Shown here one piece after another: positions 25,682-33,274 of a stretch of DNA of 64,000 nt. Position 1 is the first letter of the stretch; each line of letters begins with the position of its first letter. The notes beneath the pieces are model-generated. The model worked only from the letters and a program-made list of their open reading frames with translations. It searched no databases and had not been told where the DNA came from. A program made the position numbers and the translations under genes. Source of the stretch: Olsenella profusa (GTDB taxonomy: Bacteria > Actinomycetota > Coriobacteriia > Coriobacteriales > Atopobiaceae); NCBI RefSeq assembly GCF_016900315.1, contig NZ_JACSNQ010000006.1, forward strand, positions 32,013 through 96,012. Reading direction: 5' to 3'.

Positions 25682-25909
25682 ATGGCTCGTTACGACTATC
25701 ACTGTCCGGACTGCGGCGCGACGTTCGAGGTGGAGCACCCCATGAGCGCGCACCCCAAGGTCAGCTGCCCCAGCTGCGGCCACGAGGCCGAGCGCGTCTT
25801 CGACCCCTCCGGGATCGTCTTCAAGGGGTCCGGCTTCTACAACACCGACGAGCGCAACTCCGGAGCCAGCAAGTCCGAGAAGTGCGAGAGCTGCGGCGCC
25901 TGCGACTAG
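25682..25909 (+). CDS. FmdB-family zinc ribbon protein
   Basis: 75 aa. FmdB proteins are small putative regulators of unknown target. Starts MARYDYHCPDCG and has a second pair CPSCG at 29-32, forming a zinc ribbon, then GSGFYNTD typical of the family. A third cysteine cluster, CESCGAC, ends the protein. GGAGGGAACC precedes the ATG. Confidence 0.9.
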   Translation: MARYDYHCPDCGATFEVEHPMSAHPKVSCPSCGHEAERVFDPSGIVFKGSGFYNTDERNSGASKSEKCESCGACD

Positions 25910-25926
25910 GTCTTGTCAGGCGGCCC

Positions 25927-25978
25927 GCCGAAGCCCCGCGCCGAAACCCCACGCCGAAGCCCCACGCCGAAGCCCCAC
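25927..25978. repeat. Four tandem copies of a 13-bp unit GCCGAAGCCCCAC
   Basis: Copies start at 25927, 25940, 25953 and 25966, the first two with single changes. They begin 18 bases past the FmdB stop. Confidence 0.9.
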
Positions 25979-25991
25979 CCGCGTGCGAAAT

Positions 25992-26030
25992 AATCCCCAT
26001 CTGTGCGTTCTACTTGCACAGATGGGGATT
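25992..26030. other. Perfect 15-bp hairpin after fmdB
   Basis: 25992-26006 (AATCCCCATCTGTGC) pairs without mismatch with 26016-26030; loop of 9 bases. There is no T run, so it is not a standard terminator on either strand. It could still end fmdB transcription or be a mobile palindrome. Confidence 0.85.
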
Positions 26031-26109
26031 TGTGTGCCGGGGCGAGGCGTGGGCGCCGCCCGAGGTGACGCGCCCGGAAGACGTACCCAGGTCGGGCGGC
26101 GCACTCAGG

Positions 26110-26546
26110 TGGGCGGCGCACCGCTTCCGGACGGTTTTGGGCCGCAGAGTGTCCTAAAACGGTACGTCCCTCTGGACGCGCACTGTTCCCGGACAATCCG
26201 AGGCCGCAGAACGTCCGAAGACGGTGCGTACTCACGGCGCACCGTTTTAGGACGGTTTGGAGTTTCATTTCGTCCGGAGACGGTATGTCCTTCTTGGCCC
26301 GCACCGTCTCCGGACGGTCTGGGGCCACAAACCGTCCGAGAACAGTACGCTCCACATGGCGCACCGTCTTCGGACGGTTCGGGGAGTTCGTTCCGCCAAT
26401 TCAGAGGACCTGTTCCGTCCTAAAACAGTACGCCCAAAGAGGACACACCGTTCTTGGACGGTCTGAGATCGAATTCCGTCCTAAAACGGTGCGCTCCGCG
26501 GCGGCGAGAAGGACCATCGGCCCGCAGCCGCGGCGGCGAGAAGGAC
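26110..26546. repeat. ~60-bp spaced array of ACCGT-N6-ACGGT inverted repeats
   Basis: About six forward words of the form ACCGTYTYYGGACGGT (near 26118, 26180, 26241, 26303, 26363, 26447) alternate with six reverse words such as CGTCCTAAAACGGTRCG (near 26151, 26213, 26272, 26333, 26417, 26477). Most units recur every 60 bases. Two exact dodecamers, GGCGAGAAGGAC, follow at 26503-26514 and 26535-26546. This fills most of the 678-base convergent gap 25910-26587, which has no gene. Confidence 0.9.
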
Positions 26547-26587
26547 CGCGGACCCCGCCCCCTCGCGCGCGTCCCCCGCGCCCCGCG

Positions 26588-28489
26588 CTACGCGAACTGG
26601 CTGCGGTAGAGCTCGGCGTAGGCGCCACCGGCAGCAAGCAGCTCCGCGTGGGTGCCCTGCTCGATGATCGTGCCCTTCTCCATCACGAGGATGAGGTCCG
26701 CGTCGACGATCGTGGAGAGCCGGTGCGCGATCACGAAGCTCGTCCGGTTCTCCATGATGGCCTCCATGGCCCGAACGATGGCCTGCTCGGTGCGGGTGTC
26801 CACGCTCGAGGTGGCCTCGTCGAGGATGAGGATGGCCGGGTCCGTGAGCATGGCGCGCGCAATGGTGAGCAGCTGCCGCTGGCCCTGGGAGATGTTCTCG
26901 GCGTCGTTGGAGAGCATCGTGTCGTAGCCGTGCGGCAGCGTCCGCACGAAGAAGTCCACGTGCGCGGCACGAGCTGCCGCCTCGACCTCCTCGCGCGTGG
27001 CGCCGGGCTTGCCGTAGGCGATGTTCTCGGCGATGGTGCCCTCGAAGAGCCACGCGTCCTGAAGCACCATACCAAACTGCCGGCGCAGGTCTGCGCGGGT
27101 GAGCTCGCGGGTGTCCACGCCGTCGAGCGTGATGCGCCCGCCGTCCACCTCGTAGAAGCGCATGAGCAGGTTGATGAGGGTGGTCTTGCCCGCGCCCGTG
27201 GCGCCGACGATGGCCACTTTCTGCCCCGGCTCCGCCACGAGGGAGACGTCGCGCATGAGCGGGCGGTCCGGCGCGTAGCCAAAGCGCACGTGCTCGAAGG
27301 CCACACGACCGCGCACCGGGCTGGGCAGCTCCGCGGGGGCCTCCGGGTCAGGGACCACCTCGCCCTCGTCCAGCAGCGCAAAGACGCGCTCCGCGGCGGC
27401 GAGCGCACCCTGGAGCATGTTGATCGTCAGCGAGAGCTGCGTGAGCGGCTCGGACGCCTGCATCACGTACTGGAAGAACGCCTGGAACACGCCGACCGAC
27501 ATCTGCCCCATCACGAGCATGCCGCCGGCGAGAAGACCCACCGTCACCTGGCAGAGACGCATGAGGAAGCGGATTGCGGGCGTGATGGCGTTGGTTACGA
27601 AGTCGGCCTCGGCGGACGTCTGCGCCAGGTCCTCGGCCGCCTGGCGGATCTCCTCCAGGCTCGCCTCCTCGCGCCCGAAGGCCTTGATGACGGCGCGGCC
27701 GCTGTAGGCCTCCTCCACGCGGCCGGTGAGGACGCCGAGGGAGGCCTGGCGCGCGGCGGCAACCCTGAGGGTGTGGGCGGTCACGAGCTTGGTCACCACG
27801 AAGGAGACGAGAGCAAAGGCCACGAAGATGCCCGTGAGCGCAAGGTCGTAGGTGGCCATGAGGATCACGGCGCCGCCGACCATGCACACGGCGATGAGCA
27901 GCTGCAGCACGCCGCGCTGGAGCACCTCGGAGATCTTGTCGAGGTCGTTGGTGGCGCGGCTGATGGTGTCGCCGGGCTGGTGCGCGTCATAGTAGGAGAG
28001 CGGCAGGAGCGCGAGCTTCTCGCCGATGCGCTCGCGCAGGCGGAGGTTGAGGCGCTCCGCGAAGCTCGCCATGACGAGCACCTGGATCGTGTAGAAGAAC
28101 CAGGCCGCCGTCCAGATGCCCAGGAAGGTCAGGATCTGGGCGCCACCGTTCTCGAGCGTCACCACAAAGGGCGCTCCCGTGGCAAAGGTGGCCTGGATGT
28201 TGCCCCAGAGCAGGTCGAGAAGACCGGCGCTGTAGGCGGTGGCCCCCAGGCTGCCGGCCACGTAGAGCACCGAGCAGAACGCGGCCACGACGAGCCTCCA
28301 GCGCTGCCCCTCCGCGGCCCTCCAGAGGCGGGCCAGGGTGCCGAGCGCGTCGGAGGGGACCTCTGACTCTTCGGCCGCGGCAGGCTCCGCGAGCAGGGCC
28401 TCCCCGCCCGGGGCCACGGCGCCGTCCCGTGTCTCGCGGCGGCGGTCCCTCTCCCGACGCCTCGCGCGGTCCTTGGCTGCGTTAGTCAT
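26588..28489 (-). CDS. Heterodimeric ABC exporter, catalytically competent half
   Basis: 633 aa. A charged N-terminal tail is followed by six membrane helices (about 65-340) and an ABC domain: Walker A GATGAGKT 429-436, signature ISQGQ 533-537, Walker B LILDE with catalytic Glu558. It pairs with the gene upstream, overlapping it by 8 bases (ATGACTAA), so the two form a TM287/288- or LmrCD-like heterodimer for lipids, peptides or drugs; the substrate cannot be read from sequence. The ATG at 28489 has GAGGAG upstream. Confidence 0.92.
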   Translation of the reverse strand: MTNAAKDRARRRERDRRRETRDGAVAPGGEALLAEPAAAEESEVPSDALGTLARLWRAAEGQRWRLVVAAFCSVLYVAGSLGATAYSAGLLDLLWGNIQATFATGAPFVVTLENGGAQILTFLGIWTAAWFFYTIQVLVMASFAERLNLRLRERIGEKLALLPLSYYDAHQPGDTISRATNDLDKISEVLQRGVLQLLIAVCMVGGAVILMATYDLALTGIFVAFALVSFVVTKLVTAHTLRVAAARQASLGVLTGRVEEAYSGRAVIKAFGREEASLEEIRQAAEDLAQTSAEADFVTNAITPAIRFLMRLCQVTVGLLAGGMLVMGQMSVGVFQAFFQYVMQASEPLTQLSLTINMLQGALAAAERVFALLDEGEVVPDPEAPAELPSPVRGRVAFEHVRFGYAPDRPLMRDVSLVAEPGQKVAIVGATGAGKTTLINLLMRFYEVDGGRITLDGVDTRELTRADLRRQFGMVLQDAWLFEGTIAENIAYGKPGATREEVEAAARAAHVDFFVRTLPHGYDTMLSNDAENISQGQRQLLTIARAMLTDPAILILDEATSSVDTRTEQAIVRAMEAIMENRTSFVIAHRLSTIVDADLILVMEKGTIIEQGTHAELLAAGGAYAELYRSQFA

Positions 28490-30356
28490 GGCTCTCCTCC
28501 CCTCTGGTCTGGGAGTCCGCGATGGCACGGTAGGTGGGGCAGCCCTCCATGAGATCGTCGTGGGTCCCCAGCCCCACCACCTCGCCGTCCCTGAGGACGA
28601 CGATCTGGTCCGCGTCGTGGATGGTACTCACGCGCTGGGCGATGATGAGCGTGGCGGCGTCCGCGAGCTCAGGCGCGAGGGCGCGGCGCAGCGCGGCGTC
28701 GGTCTTGTAGTCGAGGGCGGAGAAGGAGTCGTCGAAGACGTAGAGGTCGGCGCGGCGCACGAGGGCCCGCGCGATGGCGAGACGCTGGCGCTGGCCGCCG
28801 GAGAAGTTGGTGCCTCCCTGGGCCACGCGCGTCCCCAGGCCGTCGGAGAGCTCGCGCACAAAGCCACCCTGCGCGACCTCCAGCGCGTGCCAGAGCCGCT
28901 CGTCGGAGGCGTGGGCGTCCCCGTGACGGAGGTTCTCCGCGATGGTGCCCGAGAAGAGCCACGCCTTCTGCGGCACGTAGGCTATGTGCGAGCGCAGCTC
29001 CTCCTGCGTGAGGCGCCGCACGTCGACCCCCTCGAAGGTGAGGCTGCCGGCCGTGACGTCGTTGAAGCGCAGCAGGAGCTTGGCGATCGTGGACTTTCCG
29101 GATCCGGTGTTGCCGATGATGGCCGTGGTCTGGCCGCGCCGCAGGGCGAAGCTGATGTCGTGCAGGGTGTCCTCGTCGGCGTCCGAGAAGCGCAGGCTCA
29201 CGTGGTCGAAGCGCGCCACCTCGGCGTCCTTCTCGCCGCGCGGGGACGCGGCCGGGCCGCCTGGGCCGCCCGCTGCGCCCGCGGCGACCGAACCGCCCGC
29301 CGCCCCCGGCAGGCAAGCGCCCGGGCGCCCCTCCCCCACCGCAAGCTCGGCGGGGGTCGCGGGGTCCGCGATCTCCGGCTCAACGTCCAGCACCGCGGCA
29401 GCGCGGGTGAGGCACGCAAGGGCCCGCGGCACCTGGAGGATGGCGAACTGCGCCATCATGAGGAACATCATGATGAGCATCGCGTACTCAACCAGCGCGG
29501 AGATCGAGCCGATCTGCATGGCGTGGGCGCCCACGCGGTCCGCGCCCGCCCACATGATGGCCGCCTCCACGGCGTTCATGAGGAAGAAGGTCACCGAGTC
29601 CGTGACGGCAAAGACGAGGTTCACGCGAATGGCGTTGGACGCGTAGTCGGTGAAGGTCTCGTCGAGGCGCTCGCGCTCGCGGCGCTCCTTGCCAAAGGCG
29701 CGGATCACGCGCACGCCCGTGATGGACTCGCGCAGGCGCGTGTTCATGTTGTCGATGAAACCCTGCAGGCGCGTGAAGATGGGGGCCGACTTGGCCACGG
29801 CAAGCAGGCAGATGGCGATGACCGCAAGGGTCACGGCAAGCAGCACCCAGCCCATCACCGCGTCGGTGGAGAAGGCCAGCGCAACCGAGATGACGCACAT
29901 GAGCGGCACCGGGAAGATCATGAGGATGGACATGAGCAGCGTCTGCTGGACGACGTTGGCGTCCGAGAGGGTGCGCGTGATCATGGAGCCGGTGCCGAAG
30001 GCGTTGAAGTCTGACCCGGAGAACGCAAGGGACGACTCGTAGACCCGAAGCCGCAGGTCACGTCCCACCTTGGCGCAGAGCCTCGAGGCGAGAAACACCG
30101 AGGATATGTAGCCGCCCGACCCCACGAGCGCCGCGATGAGCATGGCGACGCCATGGCCCATGAGGGCGCTCATGTCCCGCGAGTTCACGGCAACGTTGAC
30201 CATCGCCGAGAGCTGCGTAGGAATGTAGAGCATGCCGGTCATGTCACAGATCAGCGTGACACAGGTCAGCGCCACGAGGCCCTTGTAGGGCGCGACCAAG
30301 CTCAACAGCAGCCGCGCCGAGGTGCGCTTGCTGTAGTCGCGGGTCTTTCCGCTCAC
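28482..30356 (-). CDS. Heterodimeric ABC exporter, degenerate-site half
   Basis: 624 aa. Six membrane helices (about 20-310), a Gly/Ala/Pro-rich linker (335-378), then the ABC domain: Walker A GNTGSGKS 415-422, signature FSGGQ 518-522, Walker B LYVFDD. Asp543 stands where the catalytic Glu is expected, so this half carries the degenerate ATP site normal for heterodimeric exporters. The linker holds RGEKD, encoded by an exact dodecamer (29226-29237). GTG start at 30356 with GGGAG seven bases upstream; the longer frame with ATG at 30395 lacks support. Confidence 0.92.
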   Translation of the reverse strand: MSGKTRDYSKRTSARLLLSLVAPYKGLVALTCVTLICDMTGMLYIPTQLSAMVNVAVNSRDMSALMGHGVAMLIAALVGSGGYISSVFLASRLCAKVGRDLRLRVYESSLAFSGSDFNAFGTGSMITRTLSDANVVQQTLLMSILMIFPVPLMCVISVALAFSTDAVMGWVLLAVTLAVIAICLLAVAKSAPIFTRLQGFIDNMNTRLRESITGVRVIRAFGKERRERERLDETFTDYASNAIRVNLVFAVTDSVTFFLMNAVEAAIMWAGADRVGAHAMQIGSISALVEYAMLIMMFLMMAQFAILQVPRALACLTRAAAVLDVEPEIADPATPAELAVGEGRPGACLPGAAGGSVAAGAAGGPGGPAASPRGEKDAEVARFDHVSLRFSDADEDTLHDISFALRRGQTTAIIGNTGSGKSTIAKLLLRFNDVTAGSLTFEGVDVRRLTQEELRSHIAYVPQKAWLFSGTIAENLRHGDAHASDERLWHALEVAQGGFVRELSDGLGTRVAQGGTNFSGGQRQRLAIARALVRRADLYVFDDSFSALDYKTDAALRRALAPELADAATLIIAQRVSTIHDADQIVVLRDGEVVGLGTHDDLMEGCPTYRAIADSQTRGEESHD

Positions 30357-30390
30357 GTGCTCACTCCCTTTCCGTAAGGCATGGGCGGGG

Positions 30391-30420
30391 AACATACCAC
30401 GTTGGAAGAAGGGGCGTCAA
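30391..30420 (-). promoter_or_regulatory. Promoter of the ABC exporter operon
   Basis: Minus-strand TTGACG (30415-30420), an 18-base spacer and TATGTT (30391-30396), about 35 bases before the GTG start. Both boxes are close to the sigma-A consensus. Confidence 0.6.
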
Positions 30421-30466
30421 GGAGGCCGAGGCGGGCGGCACGGGGACGTCGGCAGGCGTGCGGACG

Positions 30467-30493
30467 AAAAAAGGGCCCGTCTGGGACGGGCCC
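30467..30493 (-). terminator. Terminator of cspA
   Basis: Perfect 8-bp stem 30473-30480/30486-30493 (GGGCCCGT/ACGGGCCC), 5-base loop, then six T on the minus strand. Confidence 0.9.
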
Positions 30494-30525
30494 TCTCAGC
30501 TCACATTTGTTATGAAGCTTAGATC

Positions 30526-30729
30526 TTAGAGCTTGCGAACGTTGGAAGCCTGGAGCTTGCCGTTCTGGCCGGTCGTGATGTCGAACTCAACGAGCTGGCC
30601 CTCGTCCAGCGTCTTGAAGCCGTCCATCTGAATCTCGGAGTAGTGAACGAACAGGTCGTCGCCATCCTCACGAGAGATGAAGCCGTAGCCCTTGTCCGGA
30701 TTGAACCACTTGACAGTACCCTGAGCCAT
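30526..30729 (-). CDS. cspA: Cold-shock domain RNA chaperone
   Basis: 67 aa, the single OB-fold cold-shock domain. RNP1 KGYGFI and RNP2 LFVHYS are intact. It binds single-stranded RNA/DNA and melts RNA structure. Start [10 protein letters not shown] at 30729 with AAAGG upstream; the longer frame is rejected. It is monocistronic between two terminators. Confidence 0.96.
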   Translation of the reverse strand: MAQGTVKWFNPDKGYGFISREDGDDLFVHYSEIQMDGFKTLDEGQLVEFDITTGQNGKLQASNVRKL

Positions 30730-30820
30730 TTCGTGCCTTTCTTTCTCTGCCCCGCGGGGCAAAAGCTGCGCTTGCGCGCGATACCCGTGGCCGAAGCCAC
30801 GTCGGATATGTTACCCCGAA

Positions 30821-30855
30821 AAGAAGGCCCCAAACGCGACAATCCGTTTGGGGCC
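30821..30855 (-). terminator. Terminator of the NlpC/P60 gene
   Basis: Perfect 11-bp stem, 30826-30836 with 30845-30855, 8-base loop, followed on the minus strand by TTCTTTT. It lies about 50 bases after the NlpC/P60 stop. Confidence 0.85.
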
Positions 30856-30872
30856 GATTCCGTGCCGGTGGG

Positions 30873-30884
30873 GGCGAGAAGAAC
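30873..30884 (+). repeat. Dodecamer GGCGAGAAGAAC past the NlpC/P60 gene
   Basis: Exact copy 19 bases beyond the stop, on the strand opposite the gene; a shorter GCGAGAAG recurs at 30892-30899. Confidence 0.85.
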
Positions 30885-30902
30885 CAGGGGGCGCGAGAAG
30901 TG

Positions 30903-33104
30903 CTACTTGGTGAACGGTCGCGCGCAGCCGAGGATGGTGCCCGGGCTGTACACGCTCGCCTCGCGGACGTTGGAGGCGTAGGGCGTGGACTCGAGGATCC
31001 TGCCGTTGCCAAGGTAGATGGCCACGTGCCCGCTGTAGTAGACGATGTCGCCACGCTCGAGCTCGCTAAACGAGATGGGCTGGAACGTCTGGCTGTTGCG
31101 CCACGTGTTGGCGAAGTGGTGGTTCTGGTAGTACTTCGTGTAGGGGTTGTAGTCCCCGCCGGCCGCGCCGGTGAGGTCCATGCCCACGGCGTAGAGGGAC
31201 TCCATGACCAGGCCCGAGCAGTCGACCGTGGTGCCCGGGGCGCCACACTGGTTGTCCACCCAGCGCGTGCCGGCGCGCTGGTAGTCGTACGCGGCGTCGA
31301 TGAACGCCTCGATGACCTGGGAGCGCGTGGCGTCGGCGGAGATGGTGCAGGGGTGCACGTAGCTCCAGTACGAGCCCTGAGCGTAGCTCGGCAGCGTCAC
31401 GTTGCGAGCGGCGAGCATGAGGTTGTTCCACTTGACCTGGTAGCCGGTCTTGAGGCACGCGCCGCTGGAGTCGAAGGACCGCAGGTAGCCGTCGATCCAG
31501 CGCGTGCCCGTCACCATGGCGCCGGACGACTCAAGGTAGTAGGTCTTCCCGCCCACGGTGAGCCAGCCGGTCTGCATCGCCCTCGTCGTGGGATCGAGAT
31601 AGTACCACGTTCCGGAGAGCTGCAGCCAGCCAGAGGCAAAGTCGTTGCCCTGGAGGTAGTACCACTTTCCGTCAATCAGAAGCCAGCCGTCGCCATTGTC
31701 GGTATAGGTCAGCCCCTCGACCTCGGACATCCCGTATCCCAGAATCAGCGAGAGCCGGGCCTTGAACCCGTTCGAGAAGACCGACGTTCCGCCAAAGAAC
31801 TTGATGTAGCTCGGCTTCGACGTCCAAGGGAACGACGTCGCACTTGAGCTCGCCTCGTCCTTCAGGCAGAGAACGGAATTCTCGGAACCCTGCACGGAGC
31901 CTCCGCCAAGTGCGTCGTAGGGAGCCAGACCCGAGGTAAAGGCAGTGCCCTCCCAGCTCATACCATGCTCGGAAACCGCATACTGGGCGATGGAGAACGA
32001 GGTCTCGTAGCGGTCGCTGCCCCCAAGACGCTTGACCGACCCAAATTCAGAAAGCAGCGTGGTCACGCTCTCCGGCATGACCGCCGTGCCACCGACAGCG
32101 ATGAACGAGCTTTTCCCGCTCTGGCCAAGGGCAATCCGCTGGTCCTCGGGGAAGCTCAGCGTTTTGTCGACGAAGAAGACGGGTGCCTTGAGCTTGTAGC
32201 TTAGAGGAGACGCGGAGAGGGCGTCGGCAAAGCCGGTCCCGTTGGCGACGATAATCGTGTCCCCGGTCCAGAGATCATGGCGAAGTCCGTACTCGTAGAC
32301 TGCCATCTGGGTGCCGTATCGGTCTTCACCCCACAGGCGCTCAACAGACCCGTCGGAGCCGACCAGTTCGGTAAGCTGGCTCTCGACCTGTGGCGAGACC
32401 GCGCTCTCGCCACCAAGAAGCACAATGTGCTTAACGCCAAGCTGACGCAGCGCGTTCTCGGTAGTGCTCTGAAGGCTCAGAGGGTCAGTCAGGATAATCG
32501 GACACCCCAGGGCGCCAGCCAGGCCCGAGGAGCAGATGGAGTCGGCGTACCCCGTGCCGCCCGTAACGATCGCATATGAGGACGAGGAGAACGCGCAGAG
32601 GGCCTCCAGCGCCGAGGTCTCGTATCGGTCGGCACCGCCCACCTTCATCATCGCATAGCCGTTGAAGCGGTCCGGTCGCACTACGCTGACCGGATCCTCC
32701 CATATTTCGGGCAGAGGCTCCTCACCCGAGCCCGATCCAGGGCCTTCAGCACTTCCCCCGGGCCCGATTTCTCCGGTCTCGCCCTCACCGGGCTCAAGCC
32801 CACCGGCCTCGCCCTCGTCAGGCTCAGCTTCCTCACCTGCAACGGACTCACCTGGAACATCGTCCTCCGAATCGGTGGCGGTCGTCTCGTCGAGGCCCTC
32901 CTCGGCGTCGCCCACCTCCTCGGTGCCACCCTGGGCCTCGGACGTAGCCGAGGAGCTGCCGGGGCCCTCGTCGTCAAGCTCCTGGACCACCTCGTTCGCC
33001 TGTGGTGCGACGGGCTCCTCCGCAACGGCCCCTCCCATAGGCAGGAGGCCTATCGCCAAGCAGATGCCGACTATTCCCGCGACGACTATCCTTCTGGCAT
33101 TCAA
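30903..33104 (-). CDS. Secreted NlpC/P60 peptidase with two types of wall-binding repeat
   Basis: 733 aa. Signal peptide (first ~28 residues), an acidic Glu/Gly/Ser-rich stretch (30-125), three cell-wall-binding-2 repeats (about 145-430; each with GGxxRYETS-like and GLAGALGCPIILT-like words), then choline-binding-type repeats (GWLLIDGKWYYLQ, GWLQLSGTWYYLD, GWLTVGGKTYYLE) and a C-terminal NlpC/P60 domain with Cys629 in DCSGLV and His693 in SGHVAIYLG. It probably cuts peptidoglycan stem peptides. TTG start at 33104 with GGAGG upstream. The hydrolase next to it shares the same anchor. Confidence 0.9.
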   Translation of the reverse strand: MNARRIVVAGIVGICLAIGLLPMGGAVAEEPVAPQANEVVQELDDEGPGSSSATSEAQGGTEEVGDAEEGLDETTATDSEDDVPGESVAGEEAEPDEGEAGGLEPGEGETGEIGPGGSAEGPGSGSGEEPLPEIWEDPVSVVRPDRFNGYAMMKVGGADRYETSALEALCAFSSSSYAIVTGGTGYADSICSSGLAGALGCPIILTDPLSLQSTTENALRQLGVKHIVLLGGESAVSPQVESQLTELVGSDGSVERLWGEDRYGTQMAVYEYGLRHDLWTGDTIIVANGTGFADALSASPLSYKLKAPVFFVDKTLSFPEDQRIALGQSGKSSFIAVGGTAVMPESVTTLLSEFGSVKRLGGSDRYETSFSIAQYAVSEHGMSWEGTAFTSGLAPYDALGGGSVQGSENSVLCLKDEASSSATSFPWTSKPSYIKFFGGTSVFSNGFKARLSLILGYGMSEVEGLTYTDNGDGWLLIDGKWYYLQGNDFASGWLQLSGTWYYLDPTTRAMQTGWLTVGGKTYYLESSGAMVTGTRWIDGYLRSFDSSGACLKTGYQVKWNNLMLAARNVTLPSYAQGSYWSYVHPCTISADATRSQVIEAFIDAAYDYQRAGTRWVDNQCGAPGTTVDCSGLVMESLYAVGMDLTGAAGGDYNPYTKYYQNHHFANTWRNSQTFQPISFSELERGDIVYYSGHVAIYLGNGRILESTPYASNVREASVYSPGTILGCARPFTK

Positions 33105-33274
33105 AACAGTTCCTCCTTGCCTAGTCAGAAAGCATCTTCATACCAAACAAACATAATAAGCCAACAGGCGAGGGGATTTGCCGTGTCGATCGGCTTCGAT
33201 AACCACGCGAAATACAGCGAGCGACACGGGAGTCGACCCCCGTGCCGCTCAACTTTCGTCAGATGTCGACGTCG
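33105..33274. other. Spacer between two cell-wall hydrolase genes
   Basis: AT-richer than its surroundings. On the minus strand TATTAT and TATGTT lie about 35-50 bases before the NlpC/P60 TTG, so a separate promoter is likely, but no good -35 was found. No terminator hairpin was recognised. Confidence 0.3.

Noticed and set aside
26110..26500. Possible CRISPR array
   Set aside because: Units alternate in orientation, are imperfect, and the sequence between them is itself partly conserved; no cas gene is near.
26285..28366. Long plus-strand frame over the repeat array and ABC gene
   Set aside because: Antisense to a clear ABC exporter and continued only by GC bias; no domain recognised.
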